33,295 nucleotides of DNA. Source: Oscillospiraceae bacterium (GTDB taxonomy: Bacteria; Bacillota; Clostridia; Oscillospirales; Oscillospiraceae). Under the pieces are notes generated by a model. The model made no database searches. It was not told the origin of the DNA and saw only the letters and a list, made by a program, of their open reading frames with translations. The position numbers were made by a program, and so were the translations under genes. The stretch covers positions 1 to 33,295 of the forward strand of contig JAFQFP010000029.1 of assembly GCA_017398625.1 (NCBI GenBank), given 5' to 3'. This document shows, in pieces, positions 7,499-17,271 of the stretch. Within the stretch, counting starts at the first letter, position 1; every line of letters starts with the position of its first letter.

Positions 7499-9424
7499 AT
7501 GTCTGACGAAACCAAAGTAATACAGGAATACGGTGCGGAGCAGATCCAAGTTTTGGAGGGTCTGGAAGCGGTACGGATGCGTCCCGGTATGTATATCGGT
7601 TCCACTTCTGCATCCGGTCTGCACCATCTGGTGTATGAGATCGTGGATAACGCCATCGATGAAGCGTTGGCGGGTTACTGTAAGCATATCACTGTGACCA
7701 TCAACCCCGGCAATTCCATCACCGTCACCGATGACGGCCGTGGCATCCCCGTGGACATTCAGCCCCAGACCGGTAGACCGGCTCTGGAGGTGGTATATAC
7801 TGTGCTCCATGCCGGCGGTAAGTTCGGCGGTGGCGGCTACAAGGTGTCCGGCGGTCTCCACGGCGTTGGCGCGTCTGTTGTCAATGCCCTGTCCCAGTGG
7901 TTGGAGGTCAAGGTCTATAAAAACGGCAAGATCCACCAGATGAAGTTTGCCCGCGGCAACATCACCCAAGAGATGACCATTATCGGCAATACCGAGAAGA
8001 ACGGCACAGAGGTCACCTTCCAGCCCGACCCGGAGATGTTCGATACGCTAGAATATGATTATGCCACGCTCCATGAGCGTATGCGTGAGGAGGCTTTTCT
8101 AAACGCCGGGCTTTCCATCACCATCACCGATAACCGTGGCGAGGAGCCAATCTCCGAGACCATGTGCTATGAGGGCGGTATTCGGGAATTCGCTGTGTGG
8201 TGCAACCGGAACAAGACCGCGATGCACAGCGATGTGATCTATATGAGCGGCAATAAGGGTGACGCCTCCGCGGAGATCGCTATTCAGTATAACGATGGCT
8301 ACAACGAATTTTTGCTGAGCTTTGCCAATGATGTGCGCACTCCGGAGGGCGGTATGCATGAGACCGGCTTCAAGACCGCGCTGACCCGTGTGCTCAATGC
8401 CTACGGTCTGAAAAACGGCATTATCAAGGGTGACGATAAGGTCTCCGGCGAGGATTGCCGTGAGGGTATTACCGCTATTATTTCTGTGAAGCTGACGGAT
8501 GCCCAGTTTGAGGGACAGACCAAGGCAAAGCTGGGTAATGCCTATATCCGTACGCTGGTGGATTCCATCGTGACCCAGCAGCTTGCGGAGTATTTTGAGG
8601 AGCATCCTGCCACCGCCAAGCTGATTTTGGAAAAGGCAATGATGGCAAACCGGGCAAGAGAAGCTGCCCGTAAGGCTAGAGAGTCCATCCGCCGTAAGAC
8701 CGGTCTGGAATCCGGCCAGATGCCGGATAAGCTGCAGGATTGCAACGAGCGGGATCCCGGCCTGTGCGAGATCTATATCGTCGAGGGTGACTCCGCTGCA
8801 GGCTCTGCCATTCAGGGCAGAGATTCCCGATTCCAGGCGATCCTTGCCATGTGGGGTAAGATGCTCAATGTGGAAAAGGCAAGAGCCGACAAGATCTACG
8901 GCAACGATAAGCTGTATCCGCTGATCGTGGCGCTGGGAGCAGGCATCGGCGAGGAATTTGACATTGAAAAGCTGCGCTACCATAAGGTCATCATCATGTC
9001 CGATGCGGATGTGGACGGTGCTCATATCCGTACCCTGCTGCTGACCTTCTTCTTCCGCTATATGCGTCCGCTGATCGAAAACGGCTATGTTTACTCTGCC
9101 GTTCCTCCCCTGTACAAGCTGAAAAAGGGTAAGACCGAGCGAGTGGCATATTCCGACGAGGAGCGGGATCTGGTCTCCGCGGAAATGCGGGGGGAAAGCG
9201 GTGCTAAGGTGGAGATATCCCGGTTCAAGGGTCTGGGCGAAATGGATCCGGATGAACTGTGGGAGACCACGATGGACCCGGAAAAGCGCTCCCTGCGCCG
9301 GATCACTCTGGACGATGCCGTCCGTGCGGACGAGATCTTTACCATTCTCATGGGTGAGCAGGTCGAGCCCCGTAAGGAATGGATCGAGCGTAACGCCCGT
9401 TACGCGGTGAATATTGATATTTAA
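7499..9424 (+). CDS. gyrB: DNA gyrase subunit B
   Basis: ATPase subunit of the A2B2 enzyme that introduces negative supercoils. 641 aa. The GHKL ATPase motifs are DNAIDEALAG (about 50), DDGRGIP (about 78) and GGLHGVGASVVNALS (about 117). The TOPRIM domain has Glu429 in EGDSAAGSA and the Mg2+-binding pair Asp502/Asp504 in SDADVDGAH. Two TOPRIM positions are unusual: Ala434 where most bacteria have Gly (EGDSAGGSA), and AMWGK (Trp452) where E. coli has PLKGK with Lys447. I recall related Clostridia sharing this pattern, so it is probably lineage-specific rather than damage. AGGAGG precedes the ATG. gyrA starts 14 bp after the stop. Confidence 0.97.
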   Translation: MSDETKVIQEYGAEQIQVLEGLEAVRMRPGMYIGSTSASGLHHLVYEIVDNAIDEALAGYCKHITVTINPGNSITVTDDGRGIPVDIQPQTGRPALEVVYTVLHAGGKFGGGGYKVSGGLHGVGASVVNALSQWLEVKVYKNGKIHQMKFARGNITQEMTIIGNTEKNGTEVTFQPDPEMFDTLEYDYATLHERMREEAFLNAGLSITITDNRGEEPISETMCYEGGIREFAVWCNRNKTAMHSDVIYMSGNKGDASAEIAIQYNDGYNEFLLSFANDVRTPEGGMHETGFKTALTRVLNAYGLKNGIIKGDDKVSGEDCREGITAIISVKLTDAQFEGQTKAKLGNAYIRTLVDSIVTQQLAEYFEEHPATAKLILEKAMMANRAREAARKARESIRRKTGLESGQMPDKLQDCNERDPGLCEIYIVEGDSAAGSAIQGRDSRFQAILAMWGKMLNVEKARADKIYGNDKLYPLIVALGAGIGEEFDIEKLRYHKVIIMSDADVDGAHIRTLLLTFFFRYMRPLIENGYVYSAVPPLYKLKKGKTERVAYSDEERDLVSAEMRGESGAKVEISRFKGLGEMDPDELWETTMDPEKRSLRRITLDDAVRADEIFTILMGEQVEPRKEWIERNARYAVNIDI

Positions 9425-9438
9425 GGAGGTGACGCGTC

Positions 9439-11937
9439 TTGGCGCATAACCGCAGCTATAAACCTGAGGATATCGCCTTTCCGGATCAGATCATTACCGA
9501 AAGTAATCTGGTCGACGAAATGGAGAAGGCGTATATTGAATATTCCATGAGCGTCATCGTTGGCAGAGCGCTGCCGGATGTGCGGGATGGCTTAAAGCCT
9601 GTTCACCGCCGCATCCTGTACACCATGTACGAAAGCGGTCTGACCTCTGACAAGCCCTTTAAGAAATCTGCCACCTGTGTGGGTGATGTTCTGGGTAAGT
9701 ATCATCCCCACGGTGACGCATCCGTATACGACGCCATGGTGCGTCTGGCGCAAAATTTCTCCATGCGCTACATGCTGGTGGACGGTCACGGCAACTTCGG
9801 CTCCGTGGACGGAGATCCCCCGGCTGCTTACCGTTACACCGAAGCCCGGCTTTCTAAGATCGCCAACGAGATGCTTCGGGACATCGATAAGGAGACCGTC
9901 AACTGGGATCCCAACTTTGACGAAAGCCGCAAGGAGCCCCGCGTACTGCCCAGCCGGTTCCCCAATCTGCTGGTCAACGGCTCCTCCGGTATTGCCGTTG
10001 GCATGGCGACAAATATTCCGCCCCATAATCTGACGGAGGTGATCAATGCCTGCGTCTGTGTGCTGGATGACCCGGAGTGTACCATGATCGATCTGATGGA
10101 ACACATCAGCGGTCCGGATTTTCCCACCGGCGGCATCATCATGGGCAGAAGTGGCATCCGTGCCGCCTATGCTACCGGCAGAGGTAAGGTGGTAGTCCGT
10201 GCACGCACGGAATTTGAAGAATTTGGCAAGGATAGAAACCGGATCATCGTTACCGAACTGCCCTATCAGGTCAATAAGCGCCAGCTTATCAAGCACATCG
10301 CCGAGCAGGTGAAGGATAAGCGTCTGGAGGGTATCTCCGACCTGCGGGACGAGACCGACCGCAACGGTATGCGCATGGTCATCGAGTTAAAAAAGGATGC
10401 CAATCCGCAGGTGGTGCTGAACAATCTGTTCAAGCAGACCGCGTTGCAATCCAGCTTCGGCATCATCATGCTGGCGCTGGTGGATGACCAGAAGCAGCCT
10501 AGGATCCTGTCACTGCGGCAGATATTGGACGAGTATCTGGCTTTCCAGATGGAGGTCTTGACCCGCCGCACCCAGTATGATCTGCGTAAGGCACAGGAGC
10601 GCGCCCATCTTTTGGAGGGTCTGCTCATCGCGCAGGATAACATAGACGAGGTCATCCGTATTATCCGTTCTGCCTATGACGATGCCAAGCAGCGGCTGTG
10701 TGAACGGTTCGGTCTGGATGAAATTCAGGCACAGGCAATCTTGGATATGCGTCTGAAGGCGCTGCAGGGTCTGGACCGGGAAAAACTGGAGAGCGAATAC
10801 AAGGAGCTGCAGGCAAGAATCTCCTATTACAACGAGCTGCTTGCCGATCCCGAAAAGCTGAAGGCGGTGCTTCGTGAGGAGCTGATCGCCATTCGGGATA
10901 GGTTCGGCGACAAGCGCAAGACCGAGATCCAAGATGTGGAGGACGAGATCGACATTGAGGATCTAATCGAGGAGGAGACTTGTGCCTTTACCATCTCCAA
11001 TCACGGCTATGTGAAGCGTATGCCCGTGGATACCTACCGTACCCAGAGCCGTGGCGGCAGAGGTGTCAATGCCCAGAATCTGAAGGAAGAGGACTATGTT
11101 AAGAGTCTGAATGTGGCATCTACCCATGACCACATGCTATTCTTCACCGATATGGGCAGAGTCCACCTGCGCAAGGGCTATCAGATCCCCGAGGCAGGCA
11201 GAACTGCCCGTGGAACTGCCATCGTCAATGTGCTGCCCCTGCTGCCGGAGGAATCCGTTACCGCTATGGTGATCACCAGAGAATTCCATGAGGATGAGTA
11301 TCTGATGATGGTGACCAGACAGGGTACTGTTAAGCGGATCCCCTTTATCGCCCTGTCCACCAGACGAAAGACCGGCATCCGTGCCATCACGCTGGAGGAA
11401 GGCGACAGCTTGGTCAATGTGATGCGCACCAACGGCAACGACAATATCATTCTCACCACTGCCGATGGCATGGCGATCTGCTTCAACGAAAACGATGTGC
11501 GGCCCATGGGTCGTGACGCGGCAGGTGTCCGCGGCATCCAGTTGGGCAGCGGAGACTTTGTGGTAGGCGCGGAAAAGGCAGAGGAGGGCAAGACCCTGCT
11601 GACCGTTACCGAAAATGGCTACGGCAAGCGTACCGAGCTCATCGAGTATCTGCGCACCGGTCCTAACGGAGAAAAGGTTGCCCAGAGCCGTGGCGGTAAG
11701 GGTCTGAAGAACTATAACATCACCGCTAAGACCGGCCGTGTGGCAGCCTGCCGCGTGGTGGATGAAAACGATGATGTGATGCTCATCGAAAACGGCGGTG
11801 TGATCATCCGTGTGCCTGCTTCCCAGATCAATGTCTACAAGCGGGATGTGCAGGGTGTGATCATCATGCGTATCGAGGAAGGCAATAAGCTGGTGAGCAT
11901 GGAGCGGGTCAGCGCCGTTGAGGAGACAAACTCGTGA
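9439..11937 (+). CDS. gyrA: DNA gyrase subunit A
   Basis: Cleavage-religation and DNA-wrapping subunit of gyrase. 832 aa, normal length. Starts with TTG, supported by a perfect AAGGAGGTGA site. The winged-helix/tower region holds catalytic Tyr133 in [10 protein letters not shown]. The C-terminal beta-pinwheel carries a GyrA-box-like motif QSRGGRGV, which separates gyrase from topoisomerase IV ParC. In the quinolone-resistance region the order is [10 protein letters not shown], so the residue equivalent to E. coli Ser83 is Ala94, while Asp87 is kept as Asp98. Another type-II enzyme may exist elsewhere in the genome. The stop overlaps the GTG of rnhA by 4 bp. Confidence 0.97.
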   Translation: MAHNRSYKPEDIAFPDQIITESNLVDEMEKAYIEYSMSVIVGRALPDVRDGLKPVHRRILYTMYESGLTSDKPFKKSATCVGDVLGKYHPHGDASVYDAMVRLAQNFSMRYMLVDGHGNFGSVDGDPPAAYRYTEARLSKIANEMLRDIDKETVNWDPNFDESRKEPRVLPSRFPNLLVNGSSGIAVGMATNIPPHNLTEVINACVCVLDDPECTMIDLMEHISGPDFPTGGIIMGRSGIRAAYATGRGKVVVRARTEFEEFGKDRNRIIVTELPYQVNKRQLIKHIAEQVKDKRLEGISDLRDETDRNGMRMVIELKKDANPQVVLNNLFKQTALQSSFGIIMLALVDDQKQPRILSLRQILDEYLAFQMEVLTRRTQYDLRKAQERAHLLEGLLIAQDNIDEVIRIIRSAYDDAKQRLCERFGLDEIQAQAILDMRLKALQGLDREKLESEYKELQARISYYNELLADPEKLKAVLREELIAIRDRFGDKRKTEIQDVEDEIDIEDLIEEETCAFTISNHGYVKRMPVDTYRTQSRGGRGVNAQNLKEEDYVKSLNVASTHDHMLFFTDMGRVHLRKGYQIPEAGRTARGTAIVNVLPLLPEESVTAMVITREFHEDEYLMMVTRQGTVKRIPFIALSTRRKTGIRAITLEEGDSLVNVMRTNGNDNIILTTADGMAICFNENDVRPMGRDAAGVRGIQLGSGDFVVGAEKAEEGKTLLTVTENGYGKRTELIEYLRTGPNGEKVAQSRGGKGLKNYNITAKTGRVAACRVVDENDDVMLIENGGVIIRVPASQINVYKRDVQGVIIMRIEEGNKLVSMERVSAVEETNS

Positions 11938-12380
11938 AGACCGTAACCCTGTATACCGACGGTGCCTGCTCCGGTAATCCCGGCCCCGGCGGCTGGGGTG
12001 CCATACTGGAATACGGAGAATACAGCAAAGAATTCTCCGGCGGCGAGGAAAACACCACCAACAACCGTATGGAGCTGACGGCAGTGATCCGTGGTCTGCA
12101 GGCGCTGAATCAGAAGTGTGCCGTGGAGCTGTATTCCGATTCCAAGTATGTCATCGATGCGCTGGAAAAGGGCTGGGCAGAAGGCTGGGAAAAGCGGGGC
12201 TGGGTCAAAGCCGACAAAAAACCTGCCTTGAATCCCGACCTGTGGGAGCAGCTTCTGCAGCTTACCCGGCAGCATGAAATGCACTACCACTGGGTCAAGG
12301 GTCACGCCGACAATCCTAAGAACAACCGCTGTGATGAATTGGCGGTGCAGCAGTGGAAGCAGATCAAAGGAGAGGCATAA
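11934..12380 (+). CDS. rnhA: Ribonuclease HI
   Basis: Cleaves the RNA strand of RNA-DNA hybrids, removing R-loops and primers. 148 aa, close to E. coli RNase HI. All four catalytic acidic residues are visible: Asp9 ([14 protein letters not shown]), Glu47 (NNRMELTAV), Asp69 (YSDSKYV) and Asp134 (NNRCDELA), with His124 in WVKGHADNP. The basic protrusion [13 protein letters not shown] is present, another E. coli-type feature. Starts at GTG within the gyrA stop (GTGA overlap), so it is translationally coupled to gyrase; this pairing links supercoiling with R-loop removal. remB begins one base after its stop. Confidence 0.97.
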   Translation: MKTVTLYTDGACSGNPGPGGWGAILEYGEYSKEFSGGEENTTNNRMELTAVIRGLQALNQKCAVELYSDSKYVIDALEKGWAEGWEKRGWVKADKKPALNPDLWEQLLQLTRQHEMHYHWVKGHADNPKNNRCDELAVQQWKQIKGEA

Positions 12381-12381
12381 A

Positions 12382-12624
12382 ATGTATCTTTCCATCGGCA
12401 ACGATATGGCGGTGCGCAGCAGCAGTGTGCTGGGGATCTTCGATATGGACAATACCACCACATCCAAGCGCACAAGAGATTTTTTTGACAAGGCGAAGCA
12501 GGAAGGACAGGTAGTTCCCTGTGACGATCTTCCAAAATCCTTCGTGCTGACGGCGGAATACGGCTTTACCCGGGTCTACCTTTCTACACTCACTGCCGCA
12601 ACCTTGGAAAAACGGCTGAAATGA
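12382..12624 (+). CDS. remB: RemB/YaaB-like DUF370 protein
   Basis: 80 aa. Resembles B. subtilis YaaB (RemB): MYLSIGNDMAVRSSSVLGIFDMDN at the start, a central basic/acidic stretch, then PKSFVLTAEYGFTRVYLSTLTAATLEKR. The B. subtilis relatives influence biofilm-matrix gene expression; RemA of the same superfamily is a DNA-binding protein. In B. subtilis yaaB lies between recF and gyrB, whereas here it ends the gyrB-gyrA-rnhA block. AAAGGAG upstream fixes the ATG at 12382. A strong terminator follows directly. The biochemical function of this copy is inferred from family only. Confidence 0.85.
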   Translation: MYLSIGNDMAVRSSSVLGIFDMDNTTTSKRTRDFFDKAKQEGQVVPCDDLPKSFVLTAEYGFTRVYLSTLTAATLEKRLK

Positions 12625-12630
12625 ATAAAG

Positions 12631-12662
12631 CCTCCCGGATATTACTGTCCGGGAGGTTTTCT
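12631..12662 (+). terminator. Intrinsic terminator of the replication/gyrase block
   Basis: CCTCCCGGA (12631-12639) pairs perfectly with TCCGGGAGG (12648-12656), followed by TTTTCT. A second small hairpin without T-tract, TGCCCC-gaat-GGGGCA, lies at 12664-12679. Confidence 0.9.
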
Positions 12663-12694
12663 CTGCCCCGAATGGGGCAAATAGGTATGAACAC

Positions 12695-12723
12695 TTTACT
12701 TTTTCGGGAAAAATTGATACAAT
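12695..12723 (+). promoter_or_regulatory. Promoter of the prfA-tsaE-tsaB-upp group
   Basis: TTTACT (12695-12700), 17 nt, TACAAT (12718-12723) with an extended TGA before the -10 box. Confidence 0.65.
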
Positions 12724-12754
12724 AACAAAAATATGCGAAGCTGAGGAAAAAAGT

Positions 12755-13813
12755 ATGCTGGATAAGCTGCGGGCGGTGGAGAACCGCTATGAGGAGTTGT
12801 GTGCCGCTTCGGAACAGCCGGATTTTTATTCTGATCCGAAAAAGGCGGCGGCGCTGCTACGAGAAAAAAATGATAAAGAGCCTGTTGTGGAGGCCTTTCG
12901 CGCCTACAACAAGGCACAGCAGGATATGACCGATGCCCAAGAGCTGATGGCAGACCCGGAAATGAAGGAGCTTTGCCAAGAGACCTACCTTGCGGCAAAG
13001 GAGGACAGCGAGCGGCTGTTCCGGGAGCTGCAGCTATTGCTGCTGCCCAAAGATCCCAACGACGAGAAAAGCGTCATCGTGGAGATCCGCGGCGGCGTTG
13101 GCGGTGAGGAAAGTGCCCTGTTTGCCCACAGCCTGTTTCGAATGTACTCTATGTACGCCGCCCAGAAGGGCTGGAAGATTGAGCTGATGAACTATAACGA
13201 AACGGAGCTTGGAGGCGTCAAGGAAGCGGATTTCATCGTAAACGGCAGGGGCGCTTATTCCCGGCTGAAGTATGAATCCGGTGTCCACCGCGTCCAACGG
13301 GTGCCGGAGACGGAATCCGGCGGACGGGTACACACCTCTACCGCAACGGTGGCTGTGCTGCCGGAGGTGGAGGAGGTGGATGTGCGGATCGATCCTGCGG
13401 ACATTGAAATGCAGGTCTACCGTGCCTCCGGTGCCGGCGGTCAGCATGTCAACAAGACCAGCTCCGCGGTACGGCTGATCCACAAACCTTCCGGCATCGT
13501 GGTTGCCTGTCAGGAGGAGCGGAGCCAGCTTCAGAACCGGGAAAAATGCATGCGGATGCTGGCGGCAAAGCTCTATGAGATCGAGCAGGAGCGGATCGAT
13601 TCTGAGGTGACCGGTATGCGCCGCAGCCAAGTGGGCACCGGTATGCGCAACGAGCGGATCCGTACCTATAATTTCCCGCAGGGAAGAGTGACGGATCACC
13701 GGGTCAATCTCACGCTATATAAGATCGATGCGGTGATGGACGGAGCTATCGATGAGATCATCGATGCCCTTGCCACCGCGGATCAAGCGGAAAAATTAAA
13801 AAATGCCCAATAA
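12755..13813 (+). CDS. prfA: Peptide chain release factor 1
   Basis: Reads UAA and UAG stop codons in the ribosomal A site and triggers peptide release. 352 aa, normal. The GGQ motif is at 228-230 (ASGAGGQHVNKTSSAVR). The stop-codon discriminator is Pro184-Glu185-Thr186 (VPETESGGRVHTS), the PxT form typical of RF1 rather than the SPF form of RF2. The N-terminal coiled region MLDKLRAVENRYEEL is as expected. GAGG precedes the ATG. The prmC methyltransferase that usually follows is not adjacent; tsaE starts 21 bp after the stop instead. Confidence 0.98.
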   Translation: MLDKLRAVENRYEELCAASEQPDFYSDPKKAAALLREKNDKEPVVEAFRAYNKAQQDMTDAQELMADPEMKELCQETYLAAKEDSERLFRELQLLLLPKDPNDEKSVIVEIRGGVGGEESALFAHSLFRMYSMYAAQKGWKIELMNYNETELGGVKEADFIVNGRGAYSRLKYESGVHRVQRVPETESGGRVHTSTATVAVLPEVEEVDVRIDPADIEMQVYRASGAGGQHVNKTSSAVRLIHKPSGIVVACQEERSQLQNREKCMRMLAAKLYEIEQERIDSEVTGMRRSQVGTGMRNERIRTYNFPQGRVTDHRVNLTLYKIDAVMDGAIDEIIDALATADQAEKLKNAQ

Positions 13814-13834
13814 AGGCATAAAAAAGGATAATTT

Positions 13835-14272
13835 ATGGAATTTATTACCAATTCCCCTGAGGAGACCGAGGCTGTCGGTGCCGCTCTGGGTAAGCGATTG
13901 GCTCCCGGAACGGTGATCGCCTACCGGGGAGATCTTGGAGCGGGCAAGACCGCCTTCACCAGAGGTCTTGCCAAGGGTCTTGGGGCGACGGAAAGTGTCA
14001 CCAGCCCCACCTATACCATCGTAAATGAATATCTTTCCGGGCGGCTGCCTCTGTTTCACTTTGATATGTACCGCCTGACCTGCTCCGATGACCTGTTTGA
14101 CATCGGCTGGGAGGATTATCTGGAACGGGGCGGTGTATGCGCTGTGGAATGGAGCGAAAATGTGGACGACGCAATGGAAAACGCCATTGTGGTGGACATT
14201 GAAAAGACCGGGGAGGATTCCCGGCGGATCACCGTAACAGGAGGGCAGGGCTATGCGGATATTAGCATTTGA
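13835..14272 (+). CDS. tsaE: tRNA threonylcarbamoyladenosine (t6A37) synthesis ATPase
   Basis: ATPase that works with TsaB and TsaD to add threonylcarbamoyl to A37 of ANN-decoding tRNAs. 145 aa, normal. P-loop GDLGAGKT (32-39), then the family motif SVTSPTYTIVNEY, and the pair HFDMYRL and WSEN at the expected distances. AAGGATAA precedes the ATG. The last 20 bp overlap tsaB, indicating coupling; tsaE-tsaB adjacency is common in Bacillota. tsaD and rimI, which often follow, are absent from this window. Confidence 0.97.
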   Translation: MEFITNSPEETEAVGAALGKRLAPGTVIAYRGDLGAGKTAFTRGLAKGLGATESVTSPTYTIVNEYLSGRLPLFHFDMYRLTCSDDLFDIGWEDYLERGGVCAVEWSENVDDAMENAIVVDIEKTGEDSRRITVTGGQGYADISI

Positions 14273-14966
14273 GACCTCTGCAAAGGCGGGCTCTGTGGCG
14301 CTGCTGGAGGACGGAAGGCTTCTGGCGGAAAGCTACTGCAATACCGGCCTTACCCACAGCCAGACCCTGCTGACCATGGCGCAGGAGCTTTTGAAAACAG
14401 CGGGCATGACAGCAAAGGATGTGGAAGCGGTGGCAGTGGCTGCAGGCCCCGGCAGCTTTACCGGTGTGCGCATCGGTGTGGCGGCGGCAAAGGGGTTTTC
14501 TTGGGGCGCGGAGCTGCCCTGCTACGGAGTCAGCACTCTGGAAGCCATGGCACGAAATCTTGGTGTATGGAGCGGTTATGTCTGCCCGGTGATGGATGCC
14601 AGAAGAAGTCAGGTGTACAATGCCCTGTTTCATACCGATGGCGGAAAGCTGACGAGGATCGCTGCCGACCGTGCCATTTCCCTGCAGGAATTGGGAGAAG
14701 AACTGAAAAAATTGCCGGAACCCATTTTTTTGGTTGGAGACGGCAGTATTTTGTGTTATAATACATTGGCAGAGGGGGTAAGCGGGCTGGTACTGCCTCC
14801 GGAGCACCGGATGCACCAGCGTGCCGCCGGCGTGGCGCTTGCCGCATGGGAGCAGATCTGTTCCGGGGTAAGCGGCGACGGAAAAGCCCTGTGCCCCAAT
14901 TATTTAAGAGTATCCCAGGCTGAGCGGGAAAGGCTCGCCAGAGAACAAAAAGATAAAGGAGAATGA
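14253..14966 (+). CDS. tsaB: t6A biosynthesis protein TsaB
   Basis: Non-catalytic ASKHA-fold partner that dimerises with TsaD in the t6A complex. 237 aa. N-terminal [19 protein letters not shown] and [15 protein letters not shown] are family hallmarks, followed by the conserved [20 protein letters not shown]. The metal-binding residues that would make it TsaD are not present and it is shorter than TsaD. It starts inside tsaE, 20 bp before its stop. Its TGA lies in an ATGA that also contains a possible upp start, but the better upp start is 6 bp further. Confidence 0.97.
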   Translation: MRILAFETSAKAGSVALLEDGRLLAESYCNTGLTHSQTLLTMAQELLKTAGMTAKDVEAVAVAAGPGSFTGVRIGVAAAKGFSWGAELPCYGVSTLEAMARNLGVWSGYVCPVMDARRSQVYNALFHTDGGKLTRIAADRAISLQELGEELKKLPEPIFLVGDGSILCYNTLAEGVSGLVLPPEHRMHQRAAGVALAAWEQICSGVSGDGKALCPNYLRVSQAERERLAREQKDKGE

Positions 14967-14968
14967 AT

Positions 14969-15598
14969 ATGGGAACCGTACATGTGCTCGACCATCCCCT
15001 GATCCAGCATAAGCTGGCGATCCTGCGCAATAAAGACACCGGTGTCAAGGAATTTCGGGAGCTGATCGGCGAGATCGCCGGTCTGATGTGCTATGAAGCC
15101 ACCCGGAACCTGCCTACCGAGGAAGTGGAGGTCCAGACCCCTGTTGCCGTTGCTAAGGCAAGGGTGCTGGCAGGTAAGAAGCTTGCCATCGTGCCGGTGC
15201 TCCGTGCCGGTCTGGGCATGGTGGACAAGATGATCGCCCTGATCCCTTCCGCAAAGATCGGTCATATCGGTCTGTACCGTGACCCCGAGACCCATATGCC
15301 TGTGGAATACTACTGCAAGCTGCCTGAGGATATCGCCAACCGGCAGGTGTATGTGGTGGATCCTATGCTGGCTACCGGCGGCAGCGCCGTGGCTGCCATT
15401 GATTTTCTGAAAAAGCACGGCTGTAAGAACATCATCATGATGAATGTCATCGGTTGCCCCGAGGGCATCAATGCGGTGCAGGAGGCACATCCCGATGTGG
15501 AGCTGTATCTGGCAGCGGTGGATGAAAAGCTGAACGACCATGCTTACATCATTCCCGGTCTGGGCGATGCCGGCGACCGTATTTTCGGCACAAAGTAA
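14969..15598 (+). CDS. upp: Uracil phosphoribosyltransferase
   Basis: Pyrimidine salvage: uracil + PRPP to UMP + PPi; cytoplasmic. About 209 aa, the usual length. The PRPP-binding loop is [15 protein letters not shown] (about 130-144). The uracil-binding C-terminal region [19 protein letters not shown] is intact. Two ATGs are possible, 14963 and 14969. The AAAGGAG at 14955-14961 is only 1 nt from the first and 7 nt from the second, so 14969 is chosen. Last gene of the prfA-tsaE-tsaB-upp run, ending at a strong terminator shared with the convergent decarboxylase operon. Confidence 0.98.
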   Translation: MGTVHVLDHPLIQHKLAILRNKDTGVKEFRELIGEIAGLMCYEATRNLPTEEVEVQTPVAVAKARVLAGKKLAIVPVLRAGLGMVDKMIALIPSAKIGHIGLYRDPETHMPVEYYCKLPEDIANRQVYVVDPMLATGGSAVAAIDFLKKHGCKNIIMMNVIGCPEGINAVQEAHPDVELYLAAVDEKLNDHAYIIPGLGDAGDRIFGTK

Positions 15599-15610
15599 AA
15601 ACTGGATACA

Positions 15611-15642
15611 AAAAGACCGCTGCGGTGACGCAGCGGTCTTTT
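15611..15642. terminator. Bidirectional terminator between upp and oadB
   Basis: A perfect 14-bp stem AAAAGACCGCTGCG / CGCAGCGGTCTTTT with a GTGA tetraloop; T-tract on both strands, between two convergent genes. Confidence 0.95.
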
Positions 15643-15653
15643 GTAATATGGAA

Positions 15654-16859
15654 TTAGCCGCCGAAGATGCTGAGCAGGAAGCCTGCTGCAATGGCGGAGC
15701 CGATAACGCCTGCCACATTGGGACCCATGGCGTGCATCAGCAGGAAGTTGGAGGGGTTGTTCTTCTGGCCCACGGTGTTGGAAACACGGGCTGCCATGGG
15801 AACGGCGGACACGCCGGCAGAGCCGATGAGGGGATTGACCTTGCCGCCGGTGAGCTTCCACATGACCAGACCGCCCAGCAGACCGCCGACAGTGGACAGA
15901 CCAAAAGCGATAACGCCCAGAATAACGATCAGCAGAGTCTGCGCAGTCAGGAAGTTGGAGCCGACCATGGTAGCACCTACAGCGGTGGACAGCAGAATGG
16001 TGACGATATTCATCAGCGCGTTCTGCACGGTATCGGACAGACGGTCGGTAACACCGGTCTCCTTAAACAGGTTGCCCAGCATCAGACAGCCGATCAGAGG
16101 AGCGGTATCGGGCAGCAGCAGAGCCACAAACAGGGTAACTACGATGGGGAAGATGATCTTCTCGGTCTTGCTCACAGTGCGGGTCTGCACCATCTTGATC
16201 TTCCGCTGCTCGGGGGTGGTCATCCAATTCATAATGGGGGGCTGGATCAGCGGGATCAGCGCCATGTAGGAATAGGCTGCCACAGCGATGGCACCCAGCA
16301 AATGAGGAGCCAGCTGAGAGGTCAGGAAGATGGCGGTGGGGCCGTCAGCGCCGCCAATGATGCCGATGGCGGCTGCTTCCAGAGCTGTGAAGAAGCCGGA
16401 AGCACGGGCTGCGAAGAATGCCACAAAAACGCCGAGCTGAGCAGCGGCGCCCAGCAGCAGGCTCTTGGGGTTGGAAAGCAGGGGACCGAAGTCGGTCATA
16501 GCGCCAACGCCCATGAAGATCAGGCAGGGATACAGGCTGGTCTTAACGCCGATATAGAAGATATCCAGCAGACCGCCCTCCAGCAATACTGTGCCGTAGC
16601 CGATCTCGTGAGCCATAAACTGATCCCACAGCTCCTGATGGTACAATCCTGCACCGGGCAGGTTGGTCAGCAGACAGCCGAAAGCGATACCGGTCAGCAG
16701 CAGGGGCTCAAACTTCTTAACGATGGCAAGATACAGCAGAACGCAAGAAATGGCAAGCATTACCAGATTCTGCCAACCGCCATCCAGAAAACCGGCGGAG
16801 ATCGCGGCAAAGCCGGAGTTATTCCACAGGTTTAAGAGGATTTCACCAACATTTACCAT
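15654..16859 (-). CDS. oadB: Na+-translocating decarboxylase beta subunit (oxaloacetate decarboxylase type)
   Basis: Integral membrane subunit that decarboxylates carboxybiotin and exports Na+. 401 aa with about nine to eleven hydrophobic segments. The hallmark [20 protein letters not shown] is present; its Asp is the residue known to be essential for Na+ coupling in Klebsiella OadB. The conserved C-terminal [24 protein letters not shown] region is also present. A long N-terminal segment ([13 protein letters not shown]) is usual. Beta subunits of the oxaloacetate, methylmalonyl-CoA and glutaconyl-CoA pumps are interchangeable in sequence; the specificity comes from the alpha subunit of the same operon. 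AGGAGG lies before the ATG. Confidence 0.95.
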   Translation of the reverse strand: MVNVGEILLNLWNNSGFAAISAGFLDGGWQNLVMLAISCVLLYLAIVKKFEPLLLTGIAFGCLLTNLPGAGLYHQELWDQFMAHEIGYGTVLLEGGLLDIFYIGVKTSLYPCLIFMGVGAMTDFGPLLSNPKSLLLGAAAQLGVFVAFFAARASGFFTALEAAAIGIIGGADGPTAIFLTSQLAPHLLGAIAVAAYSYMALIPLIQPPIMNWMTTPEQRKIKMVQTRTVSKTEKIIFPIVVTLFVALLLPDTAPLIGCLMLGNLFKETGVTDRLSDTVQNALMNIVTILLSTAVGATMVGSNFLTAQTLLIVILGVIAFGLSTVGGLLGGLVMWKLTGGKVNPLIGSAGVSAVPMAARVSNTVGQKNNPSNFLLMHAMGPNVAGVIGSAIAAGFLLSIFGG

Positions 16860-16871
16860 TGGTAGCCCTCC

Positions 16872-17270
16872 TTAACCGATGACAACCAGAGCGTCGCCGG
16901 TATTGACGGAGGAACCCTTGGAAACGACGACCTGCGTAACGGTGCCGCTCTTGGGAGCCATGATCTCATTTTCCATCTTCATTGCTTCCAGAACCACCAG
17001 TACTTCGCCTTCCTTAACAGCTTGACCGTTGGCAACATTCACCTTCAGAATGGTGCCGGGCATGGGGGCGTTGACAGCCTCGCCTGCGCCGGTGACAACA
17101 GGAGCAGCGGCAGCGGCGGGAGCGGGAGCGGGTGCGGCAGTGGGAGCAGCAGCCACGGGGGCAGCGGGAGCGGCAGGGGCAATGGCCTCGTACTCATCCA
17201 GCAGCATAGCCTTACCGGCCTCTACCTCGACTTCATAAGTACGGCCGTTCAGAGTCACTTTATATTTCAT
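16872..17270 (-). CDS. Biotin carrier subunit of the decarboxylase
   Basis: 132 aa. A short N-terminal beta domain ([17 protein letters not shown]) is followed by a long Ala/Pro linker (about 31-58) and a biotinyl domain with the attachment lysine Lys98 in [10 protein letters not shown]. It swings carboxybiotin from the alpha subunit to the membrane beta subunit. Here the carrier is a separate polypeptide, as in methylmalonyl-CoA decarboxylase (MmdC/GcdC), whereas the Klebsiella oxaloacetate decarboxylase has it fused to alpha. It lies 12 bp before oadB and 1 bp after the small membrane subunit, in one operon. Confidence 0.95.
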   Translation of the reverse strand: MKYKVTLNGRTYEVEVEAGKAMLLDEYEAIAPAAPAAPVAAAPTAAPAPAPAAAAAPVVTGAGEAVNAPMPGTILKVNVANGQAVKEGEVLVVLEAMKMENEIMAPKSGTVTQVVVSKGSSVNTGDALVVIG

Positions 17271-17271
17271 G

